Below, in pieces: positions 25,181-35,446 of a DNA stretch of 64,000 nucleotides. Made by a program: the position numbers and the translations under genes. The notes beneath the pieces were generated by a model, which saw nothing but the letters and a program-made list of their open reading frames with translations, was not told where the DNA came from and did no database searches. The stretch comes from CADCUY01 sp964242735. GTDB taxonomy: Bacteria; Actinomycetota; Actinomycetes; Actinomycetales; Quadrisphaeraceae. Location of the stretch: assembly GCA_964242735.1 (NCBI GenBank), contig CAXTAK010000007.1:1-64000 (forward strand). The letters run 5' to 3'. Every line of letters starts with the position of its first letter. Within the stretch, counting starts at the first letter, position 1.

Positions 25181-27007
25181 TCACCGCCCCGCGGCGTACC
25201 CCGCGCCGCCGCGGGGGTTCGCTGCCGCCCACAGCACCCCGGTGCCCGGGTCGCGCCCGACCGCGGAGAGGCGGCCCAGGGCCCATTCCCCGGCGCGGGT
25301 GACCCGGTGCCCTCGCCGGACCAGGTCGGCGATCACGTCCTCGCCGAGCCGGTCCTCGACCACCGCGCCGCCCGGCGTCCAGGTGCGCGGCCAGAACGAG
25401 CTGACCGCCGCGGTGGTGTGCAGCGCGGGCGCGTCGATGGCCTGCTGCGGGGTGTAGCCGCCCACCAGGGTGCGCAGCAGGTACAGCAGCTGCCACTGGT
25501 CCTGCTGGTCGCCGCCGGGGGAGCCCAGCGCGCTCACCGCCCGCCCGCCGCGCAGCAGCAGCGTGGGCGTCAGGGTGGTGCGGGGCCGGCGTCCCGGGGC
25601 CAGGGCCGAGGGGGAGGTGGCGTCGAGCCACGTCATCTGCAGGCGCGTGCCCAGGCAGAAGCCGAGCTCGGGGATGGTGGGGGAGGACTGCAACCACCCC
25701 CCGGACGGCGTCGCGGAGACCATCGCGCCCCACCGGTCGACGACGTCGACGTGGCAGGTGTCGCCGCGCACGTGCCCGTCGGGGCCGAGCGTGGGCTCCC
25801 CGACCCCCGAGGCCCCTCCGATCCCCGAGCGACCCCCGACCCCCGGGCCCCCGGCGGCGTCCTCGCCGCCGTCCGTGCGCAGCGGCGGGACGAACGGCGC
25901 CCCGCCCACGCGGCCCGGGCGCAGCTCGACGCTGGCCCGCGCCCCGATCAGCGCCCTGCGTTGCGCGGCGTAGCCCGGGGAGAGCAGGTGGTCGAGCACC
26001 CCCTCGCCGATGCCCTCGCCGTAGTGCGCGTCGCGGTCGGCGAGCGCCAGCTTCAGCGCCTCGAGCACGTGGTGGGCGCCCTCCGCGGTGGAGGGGTCGA
26101 GCGCGGCGTCGGGCAGGCCGTCGAGGATCGCCAGGGCCTGCAGCAGCACCGGGCCCTGCCCCCACGCCCCGGTCTTGGCGACGGTGGTGCCCCGGAAGTC
26201 CAGCGTGACCGCCGGCTCGACGGTGGCGGAGTGCGCGAAGTCGCCCACCTCGATGACCGCGGCGTGGTCGGTGCCGGTGGAGTGGCGGTGCGGCGCACGC
26301 AGGAACGCCACCGCGGCGTGGGCGACCGGGCCGCGCCACTCCGCACGGGCGGCCTCGATGCGCGCCTCGCGGTCCCCGTGCCCGTCCCCGGCCGCCACCA
26401 GCTGCTCCAGCACCGCCGCGTGGGCGGGGTTGCGCACCAGCTCACCCTCCACCGGCAGCCGCCCGCCGGGCATCCACTGCCGCGCCGAGCTGGGCCAGTG
26501 CCGGGTGAACAGCTCGGCGACCACCTCGATCGTGGCCACGACGCCGCGGATCACCGGGTGCCCGTCCCGGGCGGCGTCGATGGCGTGGCGCAGGACGTCG
26601 GACAGCTCCCACGTGCCGTGGTCGCGCAGCAGCAGCAGCCACGCGTCCACCGCGCCGGGCACCGCGGCGGCAAGACCGCCCGCGCCGGGCACCTGTCCCA
26701 GGCCCTGCGCCCGGAAGTGGTCGATGCTCGCGCCCGCCGGCGCCGGTCCCTGGCCCACGAGCACCCGCGGGGCGGGGTCGTCAGCGGTGGCGAACAGCGC
26801 GGTCATGTCACCGCCCGGGCCGTTCAGGTGCGGCTCGACGACGTGGAGCACGAAGCCGGCCGCGGTGGCGGCGTCGACGGCGTTGCCCCCGCGCTCGAGC
26901 ACGGACTGCGCGGTGGCGGTCGCCAGCCAGTGCGTGCTGGCGCACATCCCGAAGGTGCCCCGCAGGGTGGGGCGGGTGGTGAAGTCCGGGGGCGGCGTGA
27001 AGGTCAT
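25181..27007 (-). CDS. ggt: Gamma-glutamyltransferase family protein
   Basis: GGT proteins self-cleave at a threonine into two subunits and hydrolyse or transfer gamma-glutamyl groups from glutathione-like substrates. N-terminal motifs are MCASTHWLATATAQSVLERG and GGNAVDAATAAGFVLHVVEP. The autocleavage Thr is in GDTCHVDVVDRWGAMVSATP (about residue 418), and SGGWLQSSPTIPELGF and SPGGDQQDQWQ follow. I chose ATG 27007 (608 aa). No signal peptide is seen, so it may be cytoplasmic as in YwrD-like members. A Gly-rich linker precedes the Thr. Confidence 0.9.
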   Translation of the reverse strand: MTFTPPPDFTTRPTLRGTFGMCASTHWLATATAQSVLERGGNAVDAATAAGFVLHVVEPHLNGPGGDMTALFATADDPAPRVLVGQGPAPAGASIDHFRAQGLGQVPGAGGLAAAVPGAVDAWLLLLRDHGTWELSDVLRHAIDAARDGHPVIRGVVATIEVVAELFTRHWPSSARQWMPGGRLPVEGELVRNPAHAAVLEQLVAAGDGHGDREARIEAARAEWRGPVAHAAVAFLRAPHRHSTGTDHAAVIEVGDFAHSATVEPAVTLDFRGTTVAKTGAWGQGPVLLQALAILDGLPDAALDPSTAEGAHHVLEALKLALADRDAHYGEGIGEGVLDHLLSPGYAAQRRALIGARASVELRPGRVGGAPFVPPLRTDGGEDAAGGPGVGGRSGIGGASGVGEPTLGPDGHVRGDTCHVDVVDRWGAMVSATPSGGWLQSSPTIPELGFCLGTRLQMTWLDATSPSALAPGRRPRTTLTPTLLLRGGRAVSALGSPGGDQQDQWQLLYLLRTLVGGYTPQQAIDAPALHTTAAVSSFWPRTWTPGGAVVEDRLGEDVIADLVRRGHRVTRAGEWALGRLSAVGRDPGTGVLWAAANPRGGAGYAAGR

Positions 27008-27122
27008 CCGCGCGGTCTCCGCGGGAGGTGTGGTGACACCGGCCCACCGTAGGCGCGCGGTCATGGCGCGGGGTGACACGGCGGGGTCGCGGGGTCGGGC
27101 GCCCGCCGACAGGATCACGGTC

Positions 27123-27437
27123 ATGAGACTGCTCCGTGGCCTGGCGCTCAACGCCCTCGTCAACCGGTTGCTGGGGGGCCGGGGCGGTCACCGGCCCGGT
27201 GGCCCCTCGGACCCGTACGGGATGGCCCCCCGGTACGGCCCGCGCTACGGGCCGCAGCCGCCGATGTACCCGCCGCGCCGCGGGCGCGGCGGCATCTTCC
27301 CCATCCCGCACTACTCCGGCACCACCCGGCGCGGCACGCGCGTCTCGGTGGGGGGCTGCTGCCTGCCCATCCCCCTGATGGTGCTGACCACGGCTGGAGC
27401 GGTGACGCTGCTGAGCTCGCGGTCGGGCGGCCGCTGA
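27123..27437 (+). CDS. Hypothetical Gly/Pro/Tyr-rich small protein
   Basis: A 104-residue protein with no recognised family. The start is basic and amphipathic (MRLLRGLALNALVNRLLGG). A Pro/Tyr/Arg-rich middle includes a repeated PRYGP. The end is likely one membrane segment (CCLPIPLMVLTTAGAVTLL). Reasonable codon bias and composition support coding. It ends six bases before the convergent small gene. Confidence 0.6.
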   Translation: MRLLRGLALNALVNRLLGGRGGHRPGGPSDPYGMAPRYGPRYGPQPPMYPPRRGRGGIFPIPHYSGTTRRGTRVSVGGCCLPIPLMVLTTAGAVTLLSSRSGGR

Positions 27438-27442
27438 GGCGC

Positions 27443-27658
27443 TCAGGGACGGACGGGCCCCCCCGCGGACCCCATCAGCGCTGACAGGCGCTGCCGGTCG
27501 GCAGCGCGGCGCTGCTCGCGCAGCTGCTCGGTGAGGGAGTCCCGCGACGGTCCGGTGGCGCTGGGGCGCTGCGGCGCCGTGCTGGCCGGCGACGAGGCGG
27601 CGGCGCCCTGGCGCGGGATCGCGTGCTCGTCCCGCCGCGGCGGCGCGGGGTCGGTCAC
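27443..27658 (-). CDS. Hypothetical small charged protein
   Basis: A 71-residue protein. It starts at GTG 27658, chosen because GGAGG lies five bases upstream; the longer reading frame to 27766 lacks this and overlaps the next gene. The C-terminal half is a helix rich in Arg/Gln/Leu (SLTEQLREQRRAADRQRL). Likely cytosolic; no family recognised. Confidence 0.55.
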   Translation of the reverse strand: MTDPAPPRRDEHAIPRQGAAASSPASTAPQRPSATGPSRDSLTEQLREQRRAADRQRLSALMGSAGGPVRP

Positions 27659-27746
27659 GGGTGCCTCCGGGTCTCGGCGGACGTGGTGCGGGACGGTGGT
27701 CGTCCCTGCATCGACCGCGGCGCCCACGGCCTGAGGGGCGCGCACC

Positions 27747-28796
27747 TCAGGCGGGCAGGACGACACCCAGCTGGGTGAGCGCTGCCGCGACGGGGCCCTC
27801 GAAGGCGGTGAACGGCGTCGCGGTGACCGCGCCGGCGCGCGAGCGGCGCCAGGTGCCCACCACCTGCCCGCCGGCGACCACGGTCGGGAGGAAGACCCCG
27901 TTGCCGCCGGGCACGACGCGGTGGGCGTGCTCGGCGGGCAGCACCGCGCCGCGGTCGCCGTAGCCGAGCAGGTGCTCGTCGAAGGCCGGCAGCAGGTGGA
28001 CGCTCTCGGCGGCGTCCCGGTGGCTGGCCAGCGCCGCGGCCGTGCCGGTGCCCATCCAGTGCTCGACCCCGTCGACGTCGATGCGCTCCAGGTGCGGGCG
28101 GGCCAGGGCCACCGCAGCGCGCACGTCAGCGGCCAGCAGCTTGGTCCACCACGCGAAGTCCGCGGCCGTGGCGGGCCCGTGGCTGGTGAGGTGGCGCAGC
28201 GCCCACCGCCCGAGCGCCTCCTCGCGCTCGAGCGGTGGCTGCGGCGGCACCCACTCGTCGAGCAGCACGAGCTGCTGCTCCCCGCCGTGCAGCGGACCCC
28301 AGCACAGCGTCCCGGTCTGCGCGAGGTGCCAGATCAGGTGGTAACTGCGCTGCGGCACGCCCAGCAGCCCCGCGTCGTCCCAGATCGCGAGCAGCTCAGC
28401 CCGGGTGAGGCGGCAGCCGGCGAGCGCTCCCCGAGCGAGGTCGCGGGCGCGGTCGATCATCGGGGGGTCGATGCCCAGGGCCGCGCGGCGCGGCGCGGCG
28501 CGGGCGATGAGGCGCTCGGTGGTCAGGGCGAGCATCCAGCGCAGGTCGCCGGCGTCGACCAGGTGCAGGGTGCCCCGCATCGGCCACGACCTGACCACCT
28601 GCCCGGCATCCAGTGCCGCCTCCACCCCCGCCCGCGAGCCGCTCGCCGTGCGCAGCGCGACGGCGGTCATCGCCGCGGGCAGGTCCTGGGCCTGCAGCGC
28701 GCCCATCCACGCCACCACCTCCGCGGCGGTGCCGGACGGCGCGGCGACGCGCTGCGCGGCCAGGCGCAGCAGCCCGGCCTCCCGGGTGGTGACCAC
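27747..28796 (-). CDS. Winged-helix DNA glycosylase, AlkZ-like (HTH_42)
   Basis: A 349-residue HTH_42-family protein. The N-terminal segment GALQAQDLP contains Q35-A-Q37, matching the catalytic QxQ motif of AlkZ, which unhooks DNA interstrand crosslinks in Streptomyces. Winged-helix repeats include RSWPMRGTLHLVDAGDLRW, and the C-terminus has PAFDEHLLGYGDRGAVL and GVFLPTVVAGGQVVGTWRR, both typical. GTG start with no strong binding site. A second family member is at 46175. Confidence 0.85.
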   Translation of the reverse strand: MVTTREAGLLRLAAQRVAAPSGTAAEVVAWMGALQAQDLPAAMTAVALRTASGSRAGVEAALDAGQVVRSWPMRGTLHLVDAGDLRWMLALTTERLIARAAPRRAALGIDPPMIDRARDLARGALAGCRLTRAELLAIWDDAGLLGVPQRSYHLIWHLAQTGTLCWGPLHGGEQQLVLLDEWVPPQPPLEREEALGRWALRHLTSHGPATAADFAWWTKLLAADVRAAVALARPHLERIDVDGVEHWMGTGTAAALASHRDAAESVHLLPAFDEHLLGYGDRGAVLPAEHAHRVVPGGNGVFLPTVVAGGQVVGTWRRSRAGAVTATPFTAFEGPVAAALTQLGVVLPA

Positions 28797-28846
28797 GGCG
28801 GGACGGTAGCGGGCGTGGGTCGCCCGCGAGGGGGTAGGCGCAGGGC

Positions 28847-29086
28847 ATGTCGACCACCGATGCCTTCCTGCCCCACCCCGATGACGAGCCCGCGGCCGCG
28901 ACCACTGGCGAGGAGCTGGGCACCGACGAGGCGGACGCGCAGGACCTGAGCATGGCGGGGCGCGACGGCGCGGGGGCGAGCTCCGTCGACGACCCGGCGG
29001 TCGGCCCGGTCGGTGACCGCGGTGACCAGGGCGAGCCGGTGCTGCGCACGCCGGACCCGGACGACCCCACCCGCCCGATGCCGTGA
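28847..29086 (+). CDS. Hypothetical acidic protein
   Basis: A 79-residue strongly acidic, probably disordered protein (PDDEPAAATTGEELGTDEAD). No family recognised. ATG start with a purine-rich stretch upstream at a long spacing. It diverges from the AlkZ-like gene across 50 bases. Confidence 0.5.
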   Translation: MSTTDAFLPHPDDEPAAATTGEELGTDEADAQDLSMAGRDGAGASSVDDPAVGPVGDRGDQGEPVLRTPDPDDPTRPMP

Positions 29087-29250
29087 CACCGTCCCGGTGT
29101 CCCGGTCAGCCCGGTGCGCTGACCAGCACCGACGCTCTGACCACCGCAGGGTGATCACGTCGGCACCGGCCGTCAGCGCTGCCCCCGACGGCGCTCCCGG
29201 GACCCCGACACGAAGCGGCGTGGCCGGTGCACCCCCTACCGTTTCGACCC

Positions 29251-29433
29251 ATGAGCTCTGACGACGCCTTCGTCAGAGCGCTCGTCGCGATGGACGGTCG
29301 CACCCTGGCGTGGTCACCGGGCGACGAGCCGCCCCTGATCGTCGTGGACCTCGAGACCTACGAGGCCGCCCACGAGGCCAGCCGGGTGCAGGACGAGCCG
29401 GCACCGCGCGTCCTCCGGCGCGACACCGCCTGA
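29251..29433 (+). CDS. Hypothetical small protein
   Basis: A 60-residue protein. The segment WSPGDEPPLIVVDLETYEAA looks structured, with beta then alpha character. ATG 29251 was preferred over an upstream in-frame start. No family recognised. The 226 bases after it lead to the oppA-like gene. Confidence 0.45.
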   Translation: MSSDDAFVRALVAMDGRTLAWSPGDEPPLIVVDLETYEAAHEASRVQDEPAPRVLRRDTA

Positions 29434-29481
29434 TCCCGTGCCGAGCGCCCGGTGTTCGTCGATCGGGTTGGTCCTCTGCTT

Positions 29482-29496
29482 TGATGCAGCGCATCA
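29482..29496. promoter_or_regulatory. Perfect short palindrome upstream of the opp operon
   Basis: TGATGC-AGC-GCATCA is a perfect 6-base inverted repeat with a 3-base spacer, 164 bases upstream of the oppA-like start. Its size and placement fit a dimeric repressor site or an element near the promoter. A nearby direct repeat of GTAACGG also lies in this spacer. Confidence 0.35.
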
Positions 29497-29659
29497 CGCG
29501 GCGTGGCCGCGGCGGCGCGTCGAGTGGCAGTCTCCCGTCGTAACGGACAGGTAACGGTCGCCTCCCGGGTGCTCGCCGCTCTGGTCGCACCGGTGACGCT
29601 TGACCCAGCGGCACTGCGCGACGCACGCCAGCGCCCCCCAGGACCACGACGGAGGCACC

Positions 29660-31318
29660 ATGCGCACCCCCCTCTTCAGGCCAGCAGCGCTGCTGGCCTC
29701 GACCGCCCTCCTCCTCGCCGCCTGCGGCGGGAGCGCCGACACCGCGGAGACCTCGGAGACGACGGCTAGCGAGGGCGCCGGCGGCGGCACGTTCAGCATG
29801 TACGTCGGGGAGCCGGAGAACCCGCTGGTCCCCGGCAACACCAACGAGTCCGAGGGCACCTCGATCGTCCGGAGCCTCTTCGTCGGGCTGATCGAGTACG
29901 GCCAGGACGGCAGCGTCGCGGAGACGGGGGTGGCGGAGTCCATCGAGTCCGAGGACAACACCACCTGGACGATCACTCTGAAGGACGGGTGGACCTTCCA
30001 CGACGGCACCCCGGTCACCGCCCAGTCCTTCGTCGACGCGTGGAACTACACCGCGTACAGCCCCAATGCCCAGGGCTCCAGCTACTTCTTCTCCAACATC
30101 GTCGGCTACGACGAGCTGCAGGCCCCGGTCGACGACGCGGGCGAGCCCACGGGTGACCCGGCCGCGCAGGAGATGAGCGGGCTGGCCGTCGTCGACGACA
30201 CGTCGTTCACCGTGCAGCTCACCGAGGCCTTCGCCCAGTTCCCCGTCACCCTCGGCTACAACGCCTTCTTCCCGCTGCCGGAGTCCTTCTTCGAGGACCC
30301 CGAGGCCGCGGGCACCGCCCCGATCGGCAACGGCCCGTTCCAGGCCGACGGGGAGTTCGTGCCGGGCCAGGGCATCACCCTGAGCCGGTTCGAGGAGTAC
30401 GGGGGCGAGGCCCCGGCCAACGCCGACTCCGTGGAGTTCCGCGTCTACTCAGACGTCAACACCGGGTTCACCGACGTGCAGGCGGGCAACCTCGACATCC
30501 AGAAGGACATCCCGCCGGAGACCATCGCCACCGCCCAGGACGAGTTCGGGGACCGCTTCGTCGAGGCGCCGTCGTCGGCCTTCACGTACATCGGCTTCCC
30601 GACGTACGACCCGCGGTTCGCCGACAAGCGGGTGCGCCAGGCGATCTCGATGGCCATCGACCGCCCGGCGATCACCGAGGCCATCTTCAGCGGTGCCCGC
30701 ACGCCCGCCATGTCCGCGATCTCCCCGGTGGTCGACGGCTCACGCGACGACGCCTGCCAGTACTGCGAGCTCGACGTCGAGCGGGCCAACGCCCTCCTTG
30801 ACGAGGCCGGCTTCGACCGGAGCCAGCCCATCGACCTGTGGTTCAACTCCGGTGCCGGGCACGAGGCGTGGATGCAGGCCGCCGGCAACCAGATCCGCGA
30901 GAACCTGGACCTCGACTACACCCTGCGCGGCGACCTGGACTTCTCCGAGTACCTGCCCCTCGGCGACGAGAAGGGGTTCACGGGGCCCTTCCGCCTCGGC
31001 TGGATCATGGACTACCCGAGCCCGCAGAACTACCTCGAGCCCCTGTACTCCACGTCGGCCCTGCCGCCGGCCGGTTCCAACTCGGCGTTCTACTCCAACC
31101 CCGAGTTCGACACCCTCGTCGACCAGGGCAACGCGGCGGCCACCAACGAGGAGGCCATCGCGCTCTACCAGCAGGCCGAGGACCTGCTGCTGGAGGACAT
31201 GCCCATCGCCCCGCTGTGGTTCCAGGTGGAGCAGGTCGTGCACTCCGAGAACGTCAGCGACGTCGAGGTCGACGTCTTCGGCGTCATCAACGCGGCAGCG
31301 GTGACCGTCAACAGCTGA
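29660..31318 (+). CDS. oppA: Oligopeptide-type ABC transporter substrate-binding lipoprotein
   Basis: An SBP_bac_5 family binding protein of 552 residues. The lipobox is LAAC (Cys22). Family features are TWTITLKDGWTFHDGTPVTA, GNGPFQADGEF and KRVRQAISMAIDRPAIT. ATG 29660 has GGAGG five bases upstream. First gene of a five-gene operon; a strong hairpin follows its stop, which can raise its abundance over the permeases. Peptides are the likely cargo, but dipeptide, nickel or sugar variants exist. Confidence 0.92.
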   Translation: MRTPLFRPAALLASTALLLAACGGSADTAETSETTASEGAGGGTFSMYVGEPENPLVPGNTNESEGTSIVRSLFVGLIEYGQDGSVAETGVAESIESEDNTTWTITLKDGWTFHDGTPVTAQSFVDAWNYTAYSPNAQGSSYFFSNIVGYDELQAPVDDAGEPTGDPAAQEMSGLAVVDDTSFTVQLTEAFAQFPVTLGYNAFFPLPESFFEDPEAAGTAPIGNGPFQADGEFVPGQGITLSRFEEYGGEAPANADSVEFRVYSDVNTGFTDVQAGNLDIQKDIPPETIATAQDEFGDRFVEAPSSAFTYIGFPTYDPRFADKRVRQAISMAIDRPAITEAIFSGARTPAMSAISPVVDGSRDDACQYCELDVERANALLDEAGFDRSQPIDLWFNSGAGHEAWMQAAGNQIRENLDLDYTLRGDLDFSEYLPLGDEKGFTGPFRLGWIMDYPSPQNYLEPLYSTSALPPAGSNSAFYSNPEFDTLVDQGNAAATNEEAIALYQQAEDLLLEDMPIAPLWFQVEQVVHSENVSDVEVDVFGVINAAAVTVNS

Positions 31319-31325
31319 TCGCCGG

Positions 31326-31371
31326 GGGGCGGGGTGCGGGGCCACCGCGGGGTGGCCCCGCACCCCGCCCC
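31326..31371 (+). terminator. Perfect 21-bp hairpin after oppA
   Basis: The arms 31326-31346 and 31351-31371 are exact reverse complements, with a 4-base GCGG loop. It starts 7 bases after the oppA stop and 45 bases before oppB. There is no T-run, so it probably protects the oppA mRNA or attenuates read-through rather than fully terminating. Confidence 0.85.
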
Positions 31372-31415
31372 GTGTGACACGCTCCACCCTTCCCGACCGT
31401 CCTGAGGAGGCCATC

Positions 31416-32339
31416 GTGGGTCGCTACATGGCTCGGCGGCTGCTGCTCACCATCCCGGTGCTCCTCGGCGCCACGTTCTTGATCTTCGCCATGGTCTTCG
31501 CGCTGCCGGGCGACCCGATCCGCGCGCTGGGCGGGGACCGCCCCCTCGCCCCCGCCGTGGTCGCGCAGCTGCGCGACGACTTCAACCTCGACGACCCGCT
31601 CCTGGTCCAGTACGCCAAGTACCTGGTCGGGCTCTTCCAGGGCGACTTCGGCACCGACTTCCGCGGTCGGCCCGTGCTCGACACGATCCTGCAGCGGCTG
31701 CCCGTGACGATCCGCCTCACCATCGTCGCGGTGCTCTTCGAGGCGGTCATCGGCCTGGTGGCCGGGGTGCTCGCCGGCATCCGCCGTGGGGGGTACTTCG
31801 ACTCCCTGGTGCTGGTCTCGACCACCCTGATCGTCTCCGTCCCGATCCTCGTGCTCGGCTTCCTCACCCAGTACGTCTTCGGGCTGCAGCTGGGCCTCTT
31901 CCCCGTCGCCGGCATCACCGAGGGCTGGTACAGCTACGTGCTGCCCGGACTCGTCCTCGCCTCGGGGTCGCTGGCGTACGTCGCCCGGCTGACCCGCACC
32001 TCGCTGGCGGAGAACCTGCAAGGGGACTACGTGCGCACCGCGCGCGCCAAGGGCCTGAGGCCCCGCACGGTGGTGGTGCGCCACACCCTGCGCAACAGCC
32101 TCATCCCGGTGGTCACCTTCATCGGCGCCGACGCCGGCACGCTGCTCGGCGGCGCCATCGTCACCGAGGCGGTGTTCAACGTGCCCGGTCTGGGTCGCGC
32201 GGTCTTCGACGCCGTCCAGGCGCAGGAGGGCGCGGTCGTCGTCGGGATCGTCACCCTCATGGTGCTCTTCTTCATCCTCGCCAACCTGGTCGTCGACGTG
32301 CTCTACGCCGTCCTCGACCCCCGCATCCGCTACGAGTGA
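31416..32339 (+). CDS. oppB: Oligopeptide-type ABC transporter permease (OppB/DppB)
   Basis: A 307-residue permease with about six membrane segments. The first reads RRLLLTIPVLLGATFLIFAM followed by FALPGDPIRA, the usual DppB N-terminus. The EAA loop is TARAKGLRPRTVVVRHTLRN. GTG 31416 was chosen because GAGGAGG lies five bases upstream. Confidence 0.93.
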   Translation: MGRYMARRLLLTIPVLLGATFLIFAMVFALPGDPIRALGGDRPLAPAVVAQLRDDFNLDDPLLVQYAKYLVGLFQGDFGTDFRGRPVLDTILQRLPVTIRLTIVAVLFEAVIGLVAGVLAGIRRGGYFDSLVLVSTTLIVSVPILVLGFLTQYVFGLQLGLFPVAGITEGWYSYVLPGLVLASGSLAYVARLTRTSLAENLQGDYVRTARAKGLRPRTVVVRHTLRNSLIPVVTFIGADAGTLLGGAIVTEAVFNVPGLGRAVFDAVQAQEGAVVVGIVTLMVLFFILANLVVDVLYAVLDPRIRYE

Positions 32340-32345
32340 GGGACC

Positions 32346-33319
32346 GTGACTGACACGACGGCGACGACCGCGGAGCGGACGGAGGGGTCCGCCCACGACC
32401 AAGCCGCTCTCGGGGCTGCGACGGGACTGCCCGCCCCGGCGACGGGCCGGCAGAACAGCCTGTGGTCCGACGCCTGGGGTTCCCTTAAGCGGAACCCGTT
32501 CTTCTGGATCGGCTCGGTGCTCGCCGTCCTCGTCGTGGCCATGGCCCTCGCGCCAGGCGTCTTCGCCCGCGGCGTCGACCCCCGCGCGTGCGACCTGGCG
32601 ATGTCGGCGGACCCGCCGTCCGCGGCGCACTGGTTCGGGGTGGACCAGCAGGGGTGCGACTACCTGGCCAACGTCGTCCACGGCGCCCGCAACTCGCTGA
32701 TCATCGGGCTGCTGTCCGTGGTGCTGGTCCTGCTCATCGGCGTCGTCCTCGGGGCCCTGGCGGGGTACTACGGGCGCTGGGTCGACGGGGTGCTCGCCCG
32801 GTTCACCGACGTCTTCTTCGCCCTGCCCCTGATCCTGGGGGCGCTGGTCATCCTCCGCGTGGGGCCCTCGACCGGGCTACCGGTGATCGGCACGCGCGGG
32901 CCGGGAGCGGTCGCCGTCGCCCTCAGCTTCTTCGGGTGGATGACGGCGATGCGGCTGGTGCGCTCGCAGACCATCGCCATCAAGAGCAGCGACTACGTCG
33001 CGGCCGCCAGGGCGCTGGGTGCCTCGAGCCTCCGCATCCTCGTCCGGCACATCCTGCCCAACGCCGTGGCCCCGGTGCTGGTCTACGCCACCATCACCGT
33101 CGGTGTCCTCATCGCCGCGGAGGCGACGCTGACGTACCTCGGGGTGGGGCTGCAACAGCCGGCCATCTCGTGGGGCCTGCAGATCAGCGCCGGGCAGCGG
33201 CAGCTCCGCGACGCGCCGCACCTGGTGCTCTTCCCCAGCCTGGCCCTCACCCTGACGGTGATGGCCTTCGTCATGCTCGGCGACGCGCTGCGCGACGCCC
33301 TCGACCCGAGGCAGCGCCG

Positions 33320-33323
<4 letters not shown>
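32346..33323 (+). CDS. oppC: Oligopeptide-type ABC transporter permease (OppC/DppC)
   Basis: A 325-residue permease with an OppC_N segment (SLWSDAWGSLKRNPFFWIGS) then about six membrane helices. The EAA loop is AARALGASSLRILVRHILPN. Typical start of the periplasmic loop: AHWFGVDQQGCDYLANVVHG. The stop overlaps oppD by four bases. Confidence 0.93.
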
Positions 33324-34352
<1,029 letters not shown>

Positions 34353-34372
<20 letters not shown>

Positions 34373-35441
34373 GACGGGGACGACGCCGGCCACCGGCAGT
34401 GCTGTCGGTGAGGGCGGAGGCGTCGGGGCGAGTGAGCCCCTCCTGCGCGTGCGCGGGCTGCGCAAGCACTTCCCGCTGACACGCGGCATCGTCGTCAAGA
34501 AGACGATCGGCGCGGTGCGCGCCGTCGACGGGGTCGACCTCGACCTCCACCGCGGCGAGACCGTGGGACTGGTGGGGGAGTCCGGGTGCGGGAAGTCCAC
34601 CGTCTCCAAGCTGCTGGTGGCCCTGGAGAAGCCCACCGAGGGGCAGATCCTCTACAAGGGCCAGGACGTCGCGAGGATGTCGGCCCGTGAGCTCAAGCGG
34701 TACCGCCGCCAGGTCCAGATCATCTTCCAGGACCCGTACGCGTCGCTGAACCCGCGGATGACCGCCGGTGACATCGTCGCTGAGTCGTGGTCGATCCACC
34801 CCGACATCGCCCCGAAGAAGGGTCGCCTGCAGCGCACCCAGGAGCTCCTCGACACGGTGGGGCTGAACCCCGACTACGTCAACCGCTACCCCCACCAGTT
34901 CTCCGGCGGGCAGCGCCAGCGCATCGGCATCGCCCGGGCGCTCGCCCTGCAGCCCGAGCTGATCGTGTGCGACGAGCCGGTCAGCGCGCTCGACGTCTCG
35001 GTGCAGGCGCAGGTGGTGAACCTGCTCGAGGACCTGCAGGACGACGTGGGCCTGTCGTACCTGTTCATCGCTCACGACCTCTCCGTCGTCCGGCACATCT
35101 CCGACCGGGTGGCGGTGATGTACCTGGGCCGGATCGTGGAGGAGGGCAGTGCCGAGCAGGTCTACGGCCAGCCCTCGCACCCCTACACGCAGGCGCTGCT
35201 GAGCTCGGTGCCGCTGCACGAGCCGGCGCTGCGGGGGCAGAAGGACCGCATCCTGCTGCAGGGCGACGTGCCGAGCCCGGCGAACCCCCCGTCGGGGTGC
35301 CGCTTCCGCACCCGGTGCTGGAAGGCGCAGGACGTGTGCGCCATCGAGGACCCGGTGCTGGTCGACCGCGGGCAGGGGCACCCGTCGGCGTGCCACTTCG
35401 CGGAGGCCCGCGAGGTCGTGCCCGCCGCCGTCGAGAGCTGA
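34353..35441 (+). CDS. oppF: Oligopeptide-type ABC transporter ATP-binding protein (OppF)
   Basis: A 362-residue ATPase. Walker A GESGCGKST, signature FSGGQRQRIGIARAL, Walker B LIVCDEPVSALDVSVQAQV, switch FIAHDLSVV. The oligo_HPY end includes SHPYTQALLSSVP and CRFRTRCWKAQDVC. GTG start with GAGGAGG upstream, inside the oppD 3' end. Last gene of the operon; the next gene is convergent and six bases away. Confidence 0.94.
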
Positions 35442-35446
35442 CCGCC

